This document shows, in pieces, positions 1 through 9,377 of a DNA stretch of 64,000 bases. Both the position numbers and the translations under genes were made by a program. This DNA comes from Muribaculum intestinale (GTDB lineage Bacteria > Bacteroidota > Bacteroidia > Bacteroidales > Muribaculaceae), in NCBI RefSeq assembly GCF_002201515.1, contig NZ_CP021421.1, positions 1,240,001 through 1,304,000 on the forward strand, in the 5' to 3' direction. How positions within the stretch are numbered: position 1 is the stretch's first letter; each line of letters starts with the position of its first letter. The notes below the pieces were generated by a model. The model searched no databases. It saw only the letters and a list, made by a program, of their open reading frames with translations, and was not told the origin of the DNA.

Positions 1-2070
1 TTCGTGATAATTGTTCCATATCGGGAAGTCGGGCACCTGGTACTCGCCTATCTTCTGCCACTTTGATGCATCGGCAAGATTCCGCTCCGTCGACCATTCG
101 GCTTTCCAAAATATCGGGCCCACCAGCTCGAGAGCACGTCCGCCCTGCACTGATATCTGCATCGACAGACGGTCGGTAGAGATTCCTGCCGTTGAGAATT
201 CGACAAGCCATGAATTCGGGGTATCCTCCTCGCCTTCATTTGCCGCCTCTTCCCACCAGTACATGTTGCACCATGCATTGCCGTTGGTATTGGTGCCCTG
301 TCCCTTTCCGTCGGTATTGAAAATTTTCTTGTTGGCATTGTAGTCGGTGCCGTCCTCAAGTATGATACCGAGACCGGAGCCGTCGTCGCCCACATGGTTG
401 CGGAAAGGCGCAATACCCTTGGTAGTGCCAGTCCATCCGAGATAGTTCCATGTTGTACATCCATAGCATCCGGCATAACGTGTGGAGGTATGGGTAAAAC
501 GGCCGTTTTTGCCATAGGTCGGGTACCAGTAGGTAAGTCCGTCGGTTTCCTTGGCCTTATCCTTGATGTAGCGGTACTCGGTGAGGAGATTGGAGAAACT
601 CTGTTCCGCATCAAACTGAATGTCGTCGTACGACTGATGGCGCAGCTGGTATGTGCCTATGCGTCCGTGCGTGTCGGTATCATATCCGTCGCCATAAACA
701 TATGCCTTGAAATATTCGAAAACAACCACGCCCGATATTTTACCAGACCCGTAAGGGAGGCGACGGCCGTCACGGCGATAGGGACATGTAGTGTTGGTAT
801 ACAGATATATGCTTGAGCCCTGTATGTCGCGCATCAGACGCGGATACTTTGTCATACGGTGGGCATTGTCGGCAAGGGTGTATCCGTCGTGAATCGGAGT
901 GAGAGAGCCCTGGCGTACAGGGAACTCGCAATCCTTCAGCGTGACGTAGGTGTACATATCGTCGTCGGTAAGCTCGGATATGTATTTCTCCTTCACGGGA
1001 ATATCGGCGGCAGTGCCGGCGGTGCGTCCGACAATCATGGAAGTAGTGATACCCGACAGCTCGTAACGGTCAGGATCGTTCTCGCCATGCAGTACGGCAC
1101 CCTTCAGCAAGAGCTGTACGCGGTCGTAACGGTCGAACACATTGTCATCGGCAGTAGCTGTAAGGACATTGAATCCATATCGTCCGTCCTCGCTTTCGAG
1201 ATATACGGTACGGTCGCATATCGTATAGTCGATGCTTGTGGGTGTAGACTGGATATTATCGCCGGCATTGCGCGACTCACGGTTACTCACTACATAGCCG
1301 GTGATTATATAATAGTCGTCGATAGTGACGTCGGCGCTCATCCTTGCCATCCCGATGATATCCTCGAACGACACGTTGCGGCCAAGTTCGTCGTTGCGGT
1401 TCTTCTGAGTAAGGAACAAGGTTGTGGCCTGCATCTCGCCCCAGCCGTTGTCAAATGTGAGATTAAGCGTGGCACTGCGAGGATTGTCCGACTGGTTGGC
1501 TGCATACTTCAACGACAGGTTGCCGTCGGCGTCGCGGGTCACACTCTCAATCCATCCGGAGCCCTCCCCACCGGTATATACCACTTCGGGGATTACATCG
1601 GTGTCGAAGTCGAGATTTGTCTCCATCCCCTCCTGTCCGTAGCCCGGGCGGCTTCCGTCGAGCACCAGAGACCCTGAAGCAATTTTCACCTCGGGGGTCA
1701 TCATTCCGCGCTGACGCAGCACGATAGTATCGGCAAGAGCCGTTCCCTGCGCCGAGACGATAACCTTGGCAATACGCGGGAACGAAGGATTGTCGTCGTA
1801 GTCGATATAAAACTTGGCATCGCCGTTTACATCCCTGATACTGATTTCAGCCCAGGGTGTATCCTCGATAAAATCGAGTCGGCAGTTGCGGTTGGAAAGC
1901 AACTGGAGGTCGACATGCCCGGCATTGGCACTTACGGTAAAAGTATTGGCCGAGATGCCGAATTCAATCAAAGCGGTATCGTCGATAGCGTCGTCGTTGC
2001 ACGCCGTAAATGAAAACATCACGGCGGCGCAGACCAACAGCTTTCCGATGACTGGAATATTATATTTCAT
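1..2070 (-). CDS. BACON/DUF5689 lipoprotein, 3' end outside the window
   Basis: I read this frame directly: the ATG is at 2070-2068 and the frame stays open to base 1, giving at least 690 residues. The N-terminus is a short hydrophobic signal ending in FSFTACNDD, a lipobox, so the protein is probably a surface lipoprotein. About 170 residues of BACON-like beta-sandwich follow (SANAGHVDLQLLSN, then IVLRQRG). Next comes a DUF5689-like region (VSFEDIIGMARMSADVTIDD, then ISELTDDDMYTYVTLKDCEF) and a C-terminal domain rich in Trp and Gly. It starts 14 bp after the stop of a related lipoprotein, as the last visible gene of a SusC-SusD operon. By position it is a surface ligand-binding protein; the ligand is unknown. 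The C-terminus is not seen. Confidence 0.8.
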   Translation of the reverse strand, partial: MKYNIPVIGKLLVCAAVMFSFTACNDDAIDDTALIEFGISANTFTVSANAGHVDLQLLSNRNCRLDFIEDTPWAEISIRDVNGDAKFYIDYDDNPSFPRIAKVIVSAQGTALADTIVLRQRGMMTPEVKIASGSLVLDGSRPGYGQEGMETNLDFDTDVIPEVVYTGGEGSGWIESVTRDADGNLSLKYAANQSDNPRSATLNLTFDNGWGEMQATTLFLTQKNRNDELGRNVSFEDIIGMARMSADVTIDDYYIITGYVVSNRESRNAGDNIQSTPTSIDYTICDRTVYLESEDGRYGFNVLTATADDNVFDRYDRVQLLLKGAVLHGENDPDRYELSGITTSMIVGRTAGTAADIPVKEKYISELTDDDMYTYVTLKDCEFPVRQGSLTPIHDGYTLADNAHRMTKYPRLMRDIQGSSIYLYTNTTCPYRRDGRRLPYGSGKISGVVVFEYFKAYVYGDGYDTDTHGRIGTYQLRHQSYDDIQFDAEQSFSNLLTEYRYIKDKAKETDGLTYWYPTYGKNGRFTHTSTRYAGCYGCTTWNYLGWTGTTKGIAPFRNHVGDDGSGLGIILEDGTDYNANKKIFNTDGKGQGTNTNGNAWCNMYWWEEAANEGEEDTPNSWLVEFSTAGISTDRLSMQISVQGGRALELVGPIFWKAEWSTERNLADASKWQKIGEYQVPDFPIWNNYHE

Positions 2071-2084
2071 GATACAGGATATCG

Positions 2085-4553
2085 TTACTTGTTATACTTG
2101 ATAGTTATGGCGTCGAAGCGCATATACTGGTCATTGACCTTGGCGGTAGTAGCTTTCACTGTGCCTTTGGCCAGACCGTCCTTCGTGGTCATTTTGGCGG
2201 AGGCCGCTCTCATGCGCACAGTCACCGACTTCTGTCCGAACAAAGAGTCGGGAAGATCGATGATATACTCGGCATTGCCTGCGGGACAGTCGCCTTTCTC
2301 ATACGCCCATACGGGGCAAGGATAGATGATGAGATTCTTTTTCAGCATAGTGAATTTAGTGCCGTCGGTCGAATACTCGATATGCCAATAGGTTGGCACC
2401 GGCACCGGCACAGCCTGCAGACCGCTGGCACACGTCATCATCATGGCGAGGTTAGAGCCTGAAAGCCCCTCGGTCGAGAATGTCCAGGAGATGCTGTATC
2501 CCTTCTTGTCGGTAAAGTTCCACCATGGTCCGCAATAACGGAAAGCATTGGTGAGATTCTTCGTGGCGAACGTCAGGTTGAAGAAACCACCGGTAAGAGC
2601 AGTTTTGGTACCGGTAAGCGGACAGTCGGTATCCATTACTCCTGTGCCGGTATTGGCATATACTTTCGACTCGGAGTCGGTTCCCTTCTTTATGTCAGCC
2701 GATGAATTCCATTGCCATTCGGCGATTACGGTAGAGAAGCCCTGTGTGGCATGGAGATTTATATCCTCGCGGCTGAGGACACGAATCTGGTAGTCGCCCA
2801 TCTCGCCGTTGGCCTTCTGGCGGTCAAGCGGAGCGTATACCACAATGGCCTTCACTGTACCTGAGCCTTTGGGCACATGCACACCCTCGCATCTCCACGG
2901 AGTCTCGGCATTGACAAGCATAGGAATCACGTCGCCGTTTATGTCGCGGAAGAAACGCGGCATACAGTCGGCTCTGTGTGTCGACTTGTCGCCTACAGAT
3001 ATCAGGTCGGAAACGTGAGGATATCCGTTATGAAGATTTCCCCACGAGCCGTAGCGGAGCGATACCTCCATGTCTTTAAATGTGACGAATGTATAGATAT
3101 CATTGTCGGTAAGTTGGCCGATATGGCGTTCTTTGGCAGGAAGCGAAGAGACGGTTCCTTCAGTCATCTCAAGTATGTTGGAGGCTGAGAATCCACGCAG
3201 AGTATAGCGTGCAGGGGTATCCTCACGTTCGAGAGTAAGACCGGCCAGGGCGATTTTCACCGTTGCGTAACGCGGCAGAGCGGACATGTCGGCTATATCG
3301 GCCAGCTTCACACGCAGTCCATATGCGCCGTCGATACTCTGGACATAGGCCGTACGAGCGCTCTCTGTCAGATCACACTGGTTCCAGGCAGTATGCGGGT
3401 TAGTCTCCAGGTTAGGGTTGCCGGGCTCAGAGATTACCTGCGCCATGATGTAGTCGCGTTCAAGATTGACAGTACCGGCCGATGCAAGACGCGCGCGCAG
3501 GTCGGAGAAGTTCACCTCAAGGGCCGGACGTACCTGCAATACGGAACGCACTGCTGTCACCGAGCCTTCACTGCCGTTGTATGACACAGTGATGGAGGCA
3601 TGGCGCTCTCCGTCGTAGTGGCTCTCGAGGATATTGGCCTGGAGGCCCTGGGGAGTCATTACGAAACCTGTAATCCATTCCTCGCCCGGCTCCTCGTAAA
3701 CGACATCGACATTCATACGGTTGAAGAACATCTCCATGTTGGTATCCCAGAGGAACGACACGGTCTTTGCAAACGACTCAACCTCGGCAACCTGGTCGGG
3801 AGCATTGAAGCGGATATAGCCGCCATCGGCATCCTGCACGACAATTGTAGAGGTTGTGTATGTGCGTCCGCTTACAGTATTGCGGGCCGACAGGGTTATT
3901 CGGGCCTTGCGGGGCATTCCGTCGGAGTTGGCTGCGACGTTGAACCGAACCGAGTCCTCCTCGACAACTACACCGGTAAGCCATCCAGGGTTGTCAGCGG
4001 TGGCCGGAGTGGTCTCTACCGCACTGTTGTCGGCCCCTTCGGCTGTGTCAAAATCGCCGTACTCAACCTTTGAGGTGATGCGGTCAAGCGCAAGACCAAG
4101 GTTGGTATCGAAAGCCACGGCTGAGGCTGCTTCCCATCCGGGCATACGGAAACTCTTTTTCATGAACACCATTTCGGCAGCAGTAACAAAGCCCGACTGC
4201 TCCATGGCAATCTCCTTTGTGTCGGAGCCGGTAGTCAGCACCACCACCGCCTTGCGGGGTATCCCCGGGTTTTTAGTAAAGCTGAATATAAACTCGCCGT
4301 TGCCGCTTCCCGAGCCCATGTCGATAGTGGCCCATGCGGCGTCGGCAGGATTCTTGAGGGTTGCAGTCCAGTCGCCGGTACTGTATACGAGCACATGGGT
4401 CGACCCGCCTCCGGCACCAAGAGTGAGCTCATTCTGAGCCACAGCAAGCGGCAGTTCCAGCTTATAATCCTCCTCACACGATGTGAATACCGAAATGAGA
4501 GTCATAAACATGGCCGCCATGAAAAGCCGGACATTTATATATGATGTTTTCAT
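2085..4553 (-). CDS. BACON/DUF5689 surface lipoprotein
   Basis: 822 residues. The signal peptide ends in the lipobox SVFTSCEED. BACON-like beta-sandwich repeats fill about residues 35-350; LGAGGGSTHVLVYSTGDWTA is typical of BACON. A DUF5689 region follows at about 355-620 (FSDLRARLASAGTVNLERDY, then IGQLTDNDIYTFVTFKDMEV). A separate C-terminal beta-rich domain covers about 635-822. It lies 30 bp downstream of susD and 14 bp upstream of a second lipoprotein with the same domain order, so the two look like a tandem duplication. SusCD-linked lipoproteins of this kind bind ligand at the cell surface. No catalytic motif was seen, and the ligand is not predictable from sequence. Confidence 0.85.
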   Translation of the reverse strand: MKTSYINVRLFMAAMFMTLISVFTSCEEDYKLELPLAVAQNELTLGAGGGSTHVLVYSTGDWTATLKNPADAAWATIDMGSGSGNGEFIFSFTKNPGIPRKAVVVLTTGSDTKEIAMEQSGFVTAAEMVFMKKSFRMPGWEAASAVAFDTNLGLALDRITSKVEYGDFDTAEGADNSAVETTPATADNPGWLTGVVVEEDSVRFNVAANSDGMPRKARITLSARNTVSGRTYTTSTIVVQDADGGYIRFNAPDQVAEVESFAKTVSFLWDTNMEMFFNRMNVDVVYEEPGEEWITGFVMTPQGLQANILESHYDGERHASITVSYNGSEGSVTAVRSVLQVRPALEVNFSDLRARLASAGTVNLERDYIMAQVISEPGNPNLETNPHTAWNQCDLTESARTAYVQSIDGAYGLRVKLADIADMSALPRYATVKIALAGLTLEREDTPARYTLRGFSASNILEMTEGTVSSLPAKERHIGQLTDNDIYTFVTFKDMEVSLRYGSWGNLHNGYPHVSDLISVGDKSTHRADCMPRFFRDINGDVIPMLVNAETPWRCEGVHVPKGSGTVKAIVVYAPLDRQKANGEMGDYQIRVLSREDINLHATQGFSTVIAEWQWNSSADIKKGTDSESKVYANTGTGVMDTDCPLTGTKTALTGGFFNLTFATKNLTNAFRYCGPWWNFTDKKGYSISWTFSTEGLSGSNLAMMMTCASGLQAVPVPVPTYWHIEYSTDGTKFTMLKKNLIIYPCPVWAYEKGDCPAGNAEYIIDLPDSLFGQKSVTVRMRAASAKMTTKDGLAKGTVKATTAKVNDQYMRFDAITIKYNK

Positions 4554-4583
4554 TTGTTCTGATATTAAAAATAAGTAGGATTA

Positions 4584-6080
4584 CTATAGACCATCGGCCT
4601 TATAGGCATTGTTGTCAAGAGCATAGCCCGAGTATACCACTTCCTTGTCGGGAATAGGATAATACTCATGGCAGGGGCGCATGTTGTTCTGCACCTTGTC
4701 GTAGCCGGTAAAGGCATTGGTGCGTTCATACCATACACCCCACCTCACGAGGTCGAACTTACGCTGGAACTCACCGAACAGCTCACGGGCACGCTCGTCC
4801 ATAATCTCCTGGAAGAGTTTAGTCCAGTTGCGGAACTGATAGTCATCAAGACCTGCGCGGCGCTTTACCATGTTGAGGTACTCTACAGCCTTGTCGGCAT
4901 CGGTCTCCTTCATGCAGTAGCACTCGGCCTTCATCAGCAGGGCATCGGCATAGCGGAACACCTTGTAATTGTTGGAATCGTAAGTACCCGACATACCCGG
5001 GCACCAGAATTTCGGACCAAAGGCCGTGTAGCCTGTGGTGGGAAATTTCTGTCCTTCGTAGCCTGAGTGGATGAGATTGATTGCATCACGCTTGTCGACC
5101 GTGCCTTCATACATCAGCGAGCCGGAGAAATAAGCAGACGGGAGCATAGGCGACCAGGCTGTGGCATCCTTGCCGAGTATAGGTATCTCCACACCGTTGT
5201 ATATGGCCTCGCCGGTAGTCTTGGGATAAGGCATGCATATGGCTGCAACGTTCGACGAGTAGTTGACACCGCCGGCAGTGTATGTGTGCTGTATCTCGAA
5301 TATTGACTCGGGAGTATTCTTGTTGCGGAACATGATATCGTCGATCGGATACTGGTCGAGACTGCCGTATATCTCCTCAAGGCGGGCGATGGCAGAGAGA
5401 GCCGTATCATAATCCTTGTTCCACATGGCCATCTTAGTCACGAGCATCCATCCCATGGCGGCGCCGGAGCGGTTGCCCTCGACATCGGAGGTGCGTGCCT
5501 GCTCCATCATAGGGAGGATTTCAAGGAGTTCGGCTATAATCTTTTCGCGTGTCTCCACAGCCGACATACGCGGCAGATGGGCCACCTCATACTGAATCTC
5601 CTCGGTAGCTACATCGACAGTATAGTAAGGCACGTCGCCGAAGAAGCTCGTGAGCACGTAGTAGTAGAACGCACGCATTATCCGGGCCTCGCCCAACAGA
5701 GGTATCTTGTCCTCCTCCGAGAGCGGCGAGCTGGTTATACCAGCCTCTGCCGCGTTGCAGTACATGACTCCACGATAGGAATATGTCCACACGTCGGCGC
5801 CGTGGCGTGGCTGTGAGGGGGAGAGGTCGAGCACGGCGTCGAGTGTGCCCGAGCGGGCAAACGCTATGTCGGTAGTCGACTCCGTGGCAAGCATCATCTT
5901 GTAGGTGTATATATTTTTCAGCGGGATATAGCAGGAATTCAGACCCGAGATACATTGCGCCCGGTTCTGATAGAAAGTATGCGGCTCAGAGAATCCATCA
6001 ACCTCCTCATCGAGACTGCACGAGGAAAAAGCCGACGTTACCGCTACCGCTACTGCTGTCAGGAAATATTTGATTTTCAT
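4584..6080 (-). CDS. susD-like: SusD/RagB family surface nutrient-binding lipoprotein
   Basis: 498 residues, close to the usual SusD length. The signal peptide ends in the lipobox SAFSSCSLDE. Family features include the N-terminal FYQNRAQCISGLNSCY helix, the LLGEARIMRAFYYYVLTSFF segment of the TPR-like scaffold, YADALLMKAECY, and the C-terminal ERARELFGEFQRKFDLVRWG. SusD lipoproteins sit on the mouth of the SusC barrel and pass ligand to it. The gene starts 39 bp after susC, as expected for a SusCD pair, and is followed by two lipoprotein genes. Several aromatic residues could line the binding site, but the ligand cannot be named. Confidence 0.93.
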   Translation of the reverse strand: MKIKYFLTAVAVAVTSAFSSCSLDEEVDGFSEPHTFYQNRAQCISGLNSCYIPLKNIYTYKMMLATESTTDIAFARSGTLDAVLDLSPSQPRHGADVWTYSYRGVMYCNAAEAGITSSPLSEEDKIPLLGEARIMRAFYYYVLTSFFGDVPYYTVDVATEEIQYEVAHLPRMSAVETREKIIAELLEILPMMEQARTSDVEGNRSGAAMGWMLVTKMAMWNKDYDTALSAIARLEEIYGSLDQYPIDDIMFRNKNTPESIFEIQHTYTAGGVNYSSNVAAICMPYPKTTGEAIYNGVEIPILGKDATAWSPMLPSAYFSGSLMYEGTVDKRDAINLIHSGYEGQKFPTTGYTAFGPKFWCPGMSGTYDSNNYKVFRYADALLMKAECYCMKETDADKAVEYLNMVKRRAGLDDYQFRNWTKLFQEIMDERARELFGEFQRKFDLVRWGVWYERTNAFTGYDKVQNNMRPCHEYYPIPDKEVVYSGYALDNNAYKADGL

Positions 6081-6119
6081 CTTCGTCTTGATTATGATAA
6101 TTTGTGAATATGCCGGTCA

Positions 6120-9100
6120 TCAGTAGCGCATCTGCACGCTGAACACGAATGTCCGGGCTTTGGGGTAAGCGCCCATGTCGACACGCCTCAGGGCCGAGTC
6201 ATCACTGCTTGACACGTCAGGGTCAAATCCGTTGTACTTCTTCCAGAGCCAGAGGTTCTCGCCAGATACCGTAAACTGGACATCGCGCATGAACTTGCAT
6301 TTGTCGCTGAGGTCGAGAGTATATCCGAATGTGATGTTTTTCAGACGCAGATAGGACGCATCATGAACCATGAAGTCGGAGGGCACATGGGCATTGACAG
6401 CTCCCGCACGCGGGTAGTCAGACTCGGGATTACGCACAGGATGCCATGAGTCGAGCATATAGCGGTACTGGTTGGTGAAGTTACTGCCCGACATATAAAT
6501 CTCCGAATAGTTGTAAATCTTGCCTCCGATAGAGTATGTGAAGTAAACACCCAGACGGAAGTTGCGCCAGCGGAAATTGTTCTGCAGACCTCCGTAAAGA
6601 ATCGGGTCGGCGTTGCCGAGATACACAAGGTCGTCCTGGCTGAGCACTCCGTCGCGGTTTATATCATAGTAGCGCGGTGTGCCGAGATTGCCGGCGATAT
6701 TTCCGTCGTTGAGGGTCGACGGTGGAGCATAGGCCTTGGTGATTTTGTTGCGGTTGAACTCGTCGACACTGTGCCATACTCCGGCATACTTGAATCCCCA
6801 AAGAGCATTGAGAGGATATCCCTTGACATATCCCTGCATCATGTAGGGATTATTGCCGGGTGAATCCTGTGCCGACACGAAGTCCTCGCTGCCGATTTCA
6901 TCTACCATCTGCTTGTTGTGGGCGAGAGTGAAGTTGGTAGTCCATGAGAAATCGCGGTTGGAGATATTGCGGCTCTCGATGCTGAGCTCGACACCCTTGT
7001 TGGAGGTTTTTCCAAGGTTGGTGAATCTGGTGGTATATCCCGACTGGCTTGCGGTCTGCACGGTAAGGAGCAGGTCGGTAGTGCGGGAGATATATCCCTC
7101 GGCGGTAAGTGTAAGTCGGCCGTTGAACAGAGATATATCGGCAGCCACATTGTAAAGGTCGGTCTTCTCCCATGTAAGGTTGGGCGACGCCAGGCGGCTG
7201 GGATAGAATGCAACCGGCTGTGACCCACCGAATAAGTATCCGTTGGTGGTGCTTGACAGAGCGGCCATCGAACGGTAGGCCGAGATGGCGTCGTTGCCGG
7301 TACGCCCGGCGCTCAGACGTATAGAAAGTTCGTCGAGCCAGTCGACACCCTTGAGAAACGCCTCGTTGGCGGCGTTCCACTTAAGAGCTCCCGAGGGGAA
7401 GAACGCCCACTTGTTGTTGGCGGCGAAGTTTGACGCACCGTCATAACGACCGGTGAAAGTAACGTAGTAGCGCTGCTTGTAGTTATAGTTGAAGCGTGCA
7501 AGCGCCGACATCTTGGTCTTTTTTGTCGTGGATGTTGCAGCGGAATATGTCTCCTTGTCGGGGACAGCGTTCATATTGTTCCACTTGACATTATCGTCCA
7601 TATATCCTTTACCTTCGAGGGTGAAGTTGTCGCCGTGGTAGGTATATCCGGTGAAACCTCCCATCACGTCGAGATTATGTCCGCTCTTTGTGTTGAGGTT
7701 GAATGTAAGTGTGTTCTCGCTCGACAGTGTGTACTCGCTCCAGTCGGCTCGGTAGGCCTCGCCGCCTTCGCCCTCCACCTTGCGGGGGAGTGTGCTCGGA
7801 TAGTAACGGAATGTCTGTCGATCGTAAGTGTAATATGAGTTCTGGCTGCGGAATTTGAGGTTAGGGAGTATTGTCACATCGAAAGTGATGGCATGGTTCA
7901 TCGACCGGCGCTTCAGATTGTGGGTATTAAGGTCGATTGTCGAACGCGGAGTATTGATTTTCTGTCCGTTGTTCCACAATGGGTTGAAGTTGTCGTTGGC
8001 TTTGATAAGCGGACTGAGGTATATGGCCGCCTGATAATATGCCGTGCCGCCGATTGAAGCGAGATTCATATCCTGGTCGCGGTGGGTATAAGTGCCTTTG
8101 TAGCCTACTTTAATCCATTTGGCGAATTCGTGTTCGAGGCTGAGGCGTCCGGTAAAGCGCTTCATGCCGCTCTTTTCGATGATACCCTCGGTGTCATTGT
8201 AGCTTATCGAGCCGTAGTAGCTGGTCTTGGCGCTGCGGCCGGAGATTGAGAGGGCATAATTCTGAGTCGGGGCAGTGCGGGTGATTTCCTTCACCCAGTC
8301 GGTGCCGGTTCCGAGCGAGAACGGGTCGGGATAGGGATATTTGCTGAGCGGAGTGCCGTCGCCTACCGCATCATTGCCGTCGGCAGTGTTGAAATAGGCA
8401 TAGTCGTTGCGGTATTGGGCGAATTCCGACGCATTCATTATGTCGAGGCCTTTGGGGAGCTGAGAGAAACCGATATCGGCTTTTAGGGTGATATTTGGTT
8501 TTCCGCTCGTGCCGCTTCCCTGCTTTGTTGTGACGATGATTACACCATTGGAGCCACGCGAACCGTAGATGGCGGTGGATGATGCGTCCTTCAATACCGA
8601 AATCGACTGGATATCGGCCATATTGAGGTCGTTAAGGTCATGAACGGCATCCATCACACCGTCGACAACGATAAGAGGTTCGTTGGATGCGGTGATAGAA
8701 CGTGTGCCTCGTATACGGATTGAGGTATTGGCACCCGGCTCACCTGTTGAACTCATGATGTCGGCACCGGCAATACGGCCCTGGAGAGCCTGGTCGACCG
8801 AGAGCACGGGAGCATCCTTGATATCGCTCATCTTTACATTGGTCACCGATCCGGTCATGTCGGTTTTCTTGACAGTACCGTAACCGATTACCACTACCTC
8901 ATCCATCTGCATCTGCGCGTTAGGATTAAGAGTGATGTTGATTGTGGCCGGAACTTCCTTTACCTTTACCTGCTGCTTGTCGTAGCCGATAAAGGCGAAT
9001 TCCAGAGTTTCTCCTACGGAGGCGCGGATGGTATACGCTCCGTCAATGTCGGTAGAGGTGCCGCGCGAGGTGCCGGGAATACTTACCACGGCTCCGGTGA

Positions 9101-9263
9101 GAGGTTCACCGGTCTCATCGCTTACCACACCCTTTACCATACCGCCTGCGCCCTGGCTGAATGCCGGCGGCACGCACATAAGCAACGACACCATCACGAC
9201 GGATATCCTCATCAGGATACCACGCAGAGTGTCGGCTGTTGTAACACTGCTTCTTGGTTTCAT
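6120..9263 (-). CDS. susC-like: SusC/RagA family TonB-dependent transporter
   Basis: 1047 residues. After a signal peptide (VPPAFSQG) comes a CarboxypepD_reg-like domain at about residues 42-112 (VKGVVSDETGEPLTGAVVSI). A TonB-box-like EVVVIGYGT follows, then the plug with IRIRGTRSITASNEPLIVVDG and SVLKDASSTAIYGSRGSNGV, and a C-terminal 22-strand barrel region ending in FVFSVQMRY with a terminal aromatic residue. It imports ligand across the outer membrane using TonB energy and works with the SusD encoded 39 bp downstream. The annotated start gives an n-region of about 20 residues; Met17 is an alternative start. No anti-sigma or hybrid two-component regulator lies beside it. Confidence 0.94.
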   Translation of the reverse strand: MKPRSSVTTADTLRGILMRISVVMVSLLMCVPPAFSQGAGGMVKGVVSDETGEPLTGAVVSIPGTSRGTSTDIDGAYTIRASVGETLEFAFIGYDKQQVKVKEVPATINITLNPNAQMQMDEVVVIGYGTVKKTDMTGSVTNVKMSDIKDAPVLSVDQALQGRIAGADIMSSTGEPGANTSIRIRGTRSITASNEPLIVVDGVMDAVHDLNDLNMADIQSISVLKDASSTAIYGSRGSNGVIIVTTKQGSGTSGKPNITLKADIGFSQLPKGLDIMNASEFAQYRNDYAYFNTADGNDAVGDGTPLSKYPYPDPFSLGTGTDWVKEITRTAPTQNYALSISGRSAKTSYYGSISYNDTEGIIEKSGMKRFTGRLSLEHEFAKWIKVGYKGTYTHRDQDMNLASIGGTAYYQAAIYLSPLIKANDNFNPLWNNGQKINTPRSTIDLNTHNLKRRSMNHAITFDVTILPNLKFRSQNSYYTYDRQTFRYYPSTLPRKVEGEGGEAYRADWSEYTLSSENTLTFNLNTKSGHNLDVMGGFTGYTYHGDNFTLEGKGYMDDNVKWNNMNAVPDKETYSAATSTTKKTKMSALARFNYNYKQRYYVTFTGRYDGASNFAANNKWAFFPSGALKWNAANEAFLKGVDWLDELSIRLSAGRTGNDAISAYRSMAALSSTTNGYLFGGSQPVAFYPSRLASPNLTWEKTDLYNVAADISLFNGRLTLTAEGYISRTTDLLLTVQTASQSGYTTRFTNLGKTSNKGVELSIESRNISNRDFSWTTNFTLAHNKQMVDEIGSEDFVSAQDSPGNNPYMMQGYVKGYPLNALWGFKYAGVWHSVDEFNRNKITKAYAPPSTLNDGNIAGNLGTPRYYDINRDGVLSQDDLVYLGNADPILYGGLQNNFRWRNFRLGVYFTYSIGGKIYNYSEIYMSGSNFTNQYRYMLDSWHPVRNPESDYPRAGAVNAHVPSDFMVHDASYLRLKNITFGYTLDLSDKCKFMRDVQFTVSGENLWLWKKYNGFDPDVSSSDDSALRRVDMGAYPKARTFVFSVQMRY

Positions 9264-9341
9264 TAGATGTTGGGTTAGTTAATAATTCAAGTATCTACAC
9301 GTTAAGGTTAAGAATGTCTATAGCGAGGGGTATATAAGGGC

Positions 9342-9377
9342 AACAGGCCGCAGGAGGCGTTACCTCCCCGGCCTGTT
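9342..9377. terminator. Hairpin between the DUF4886 gene and susC
   Basis: A GC-rich inverted repeat: AACAGGCCG is mirrored by CGGCCTGTT, with an inner AGGAGG/CCTCC pairing. Its last base is the first base of the DUF4886 stop triplet. In the plus direction it is followed by TTATTTTATT. Read leftward it lies immediately after the DUF4886 stop and may separate that transcript from susC. Confidence 0.6.

Noticed and set aside
859..1677. 272-codon plus-strand frame
   Set aside because: Antisense to the BACON/DUF5689 lipoprotein whose frame is open over the whole 2070 bases with a lipobox; it is a shadow of that gene.
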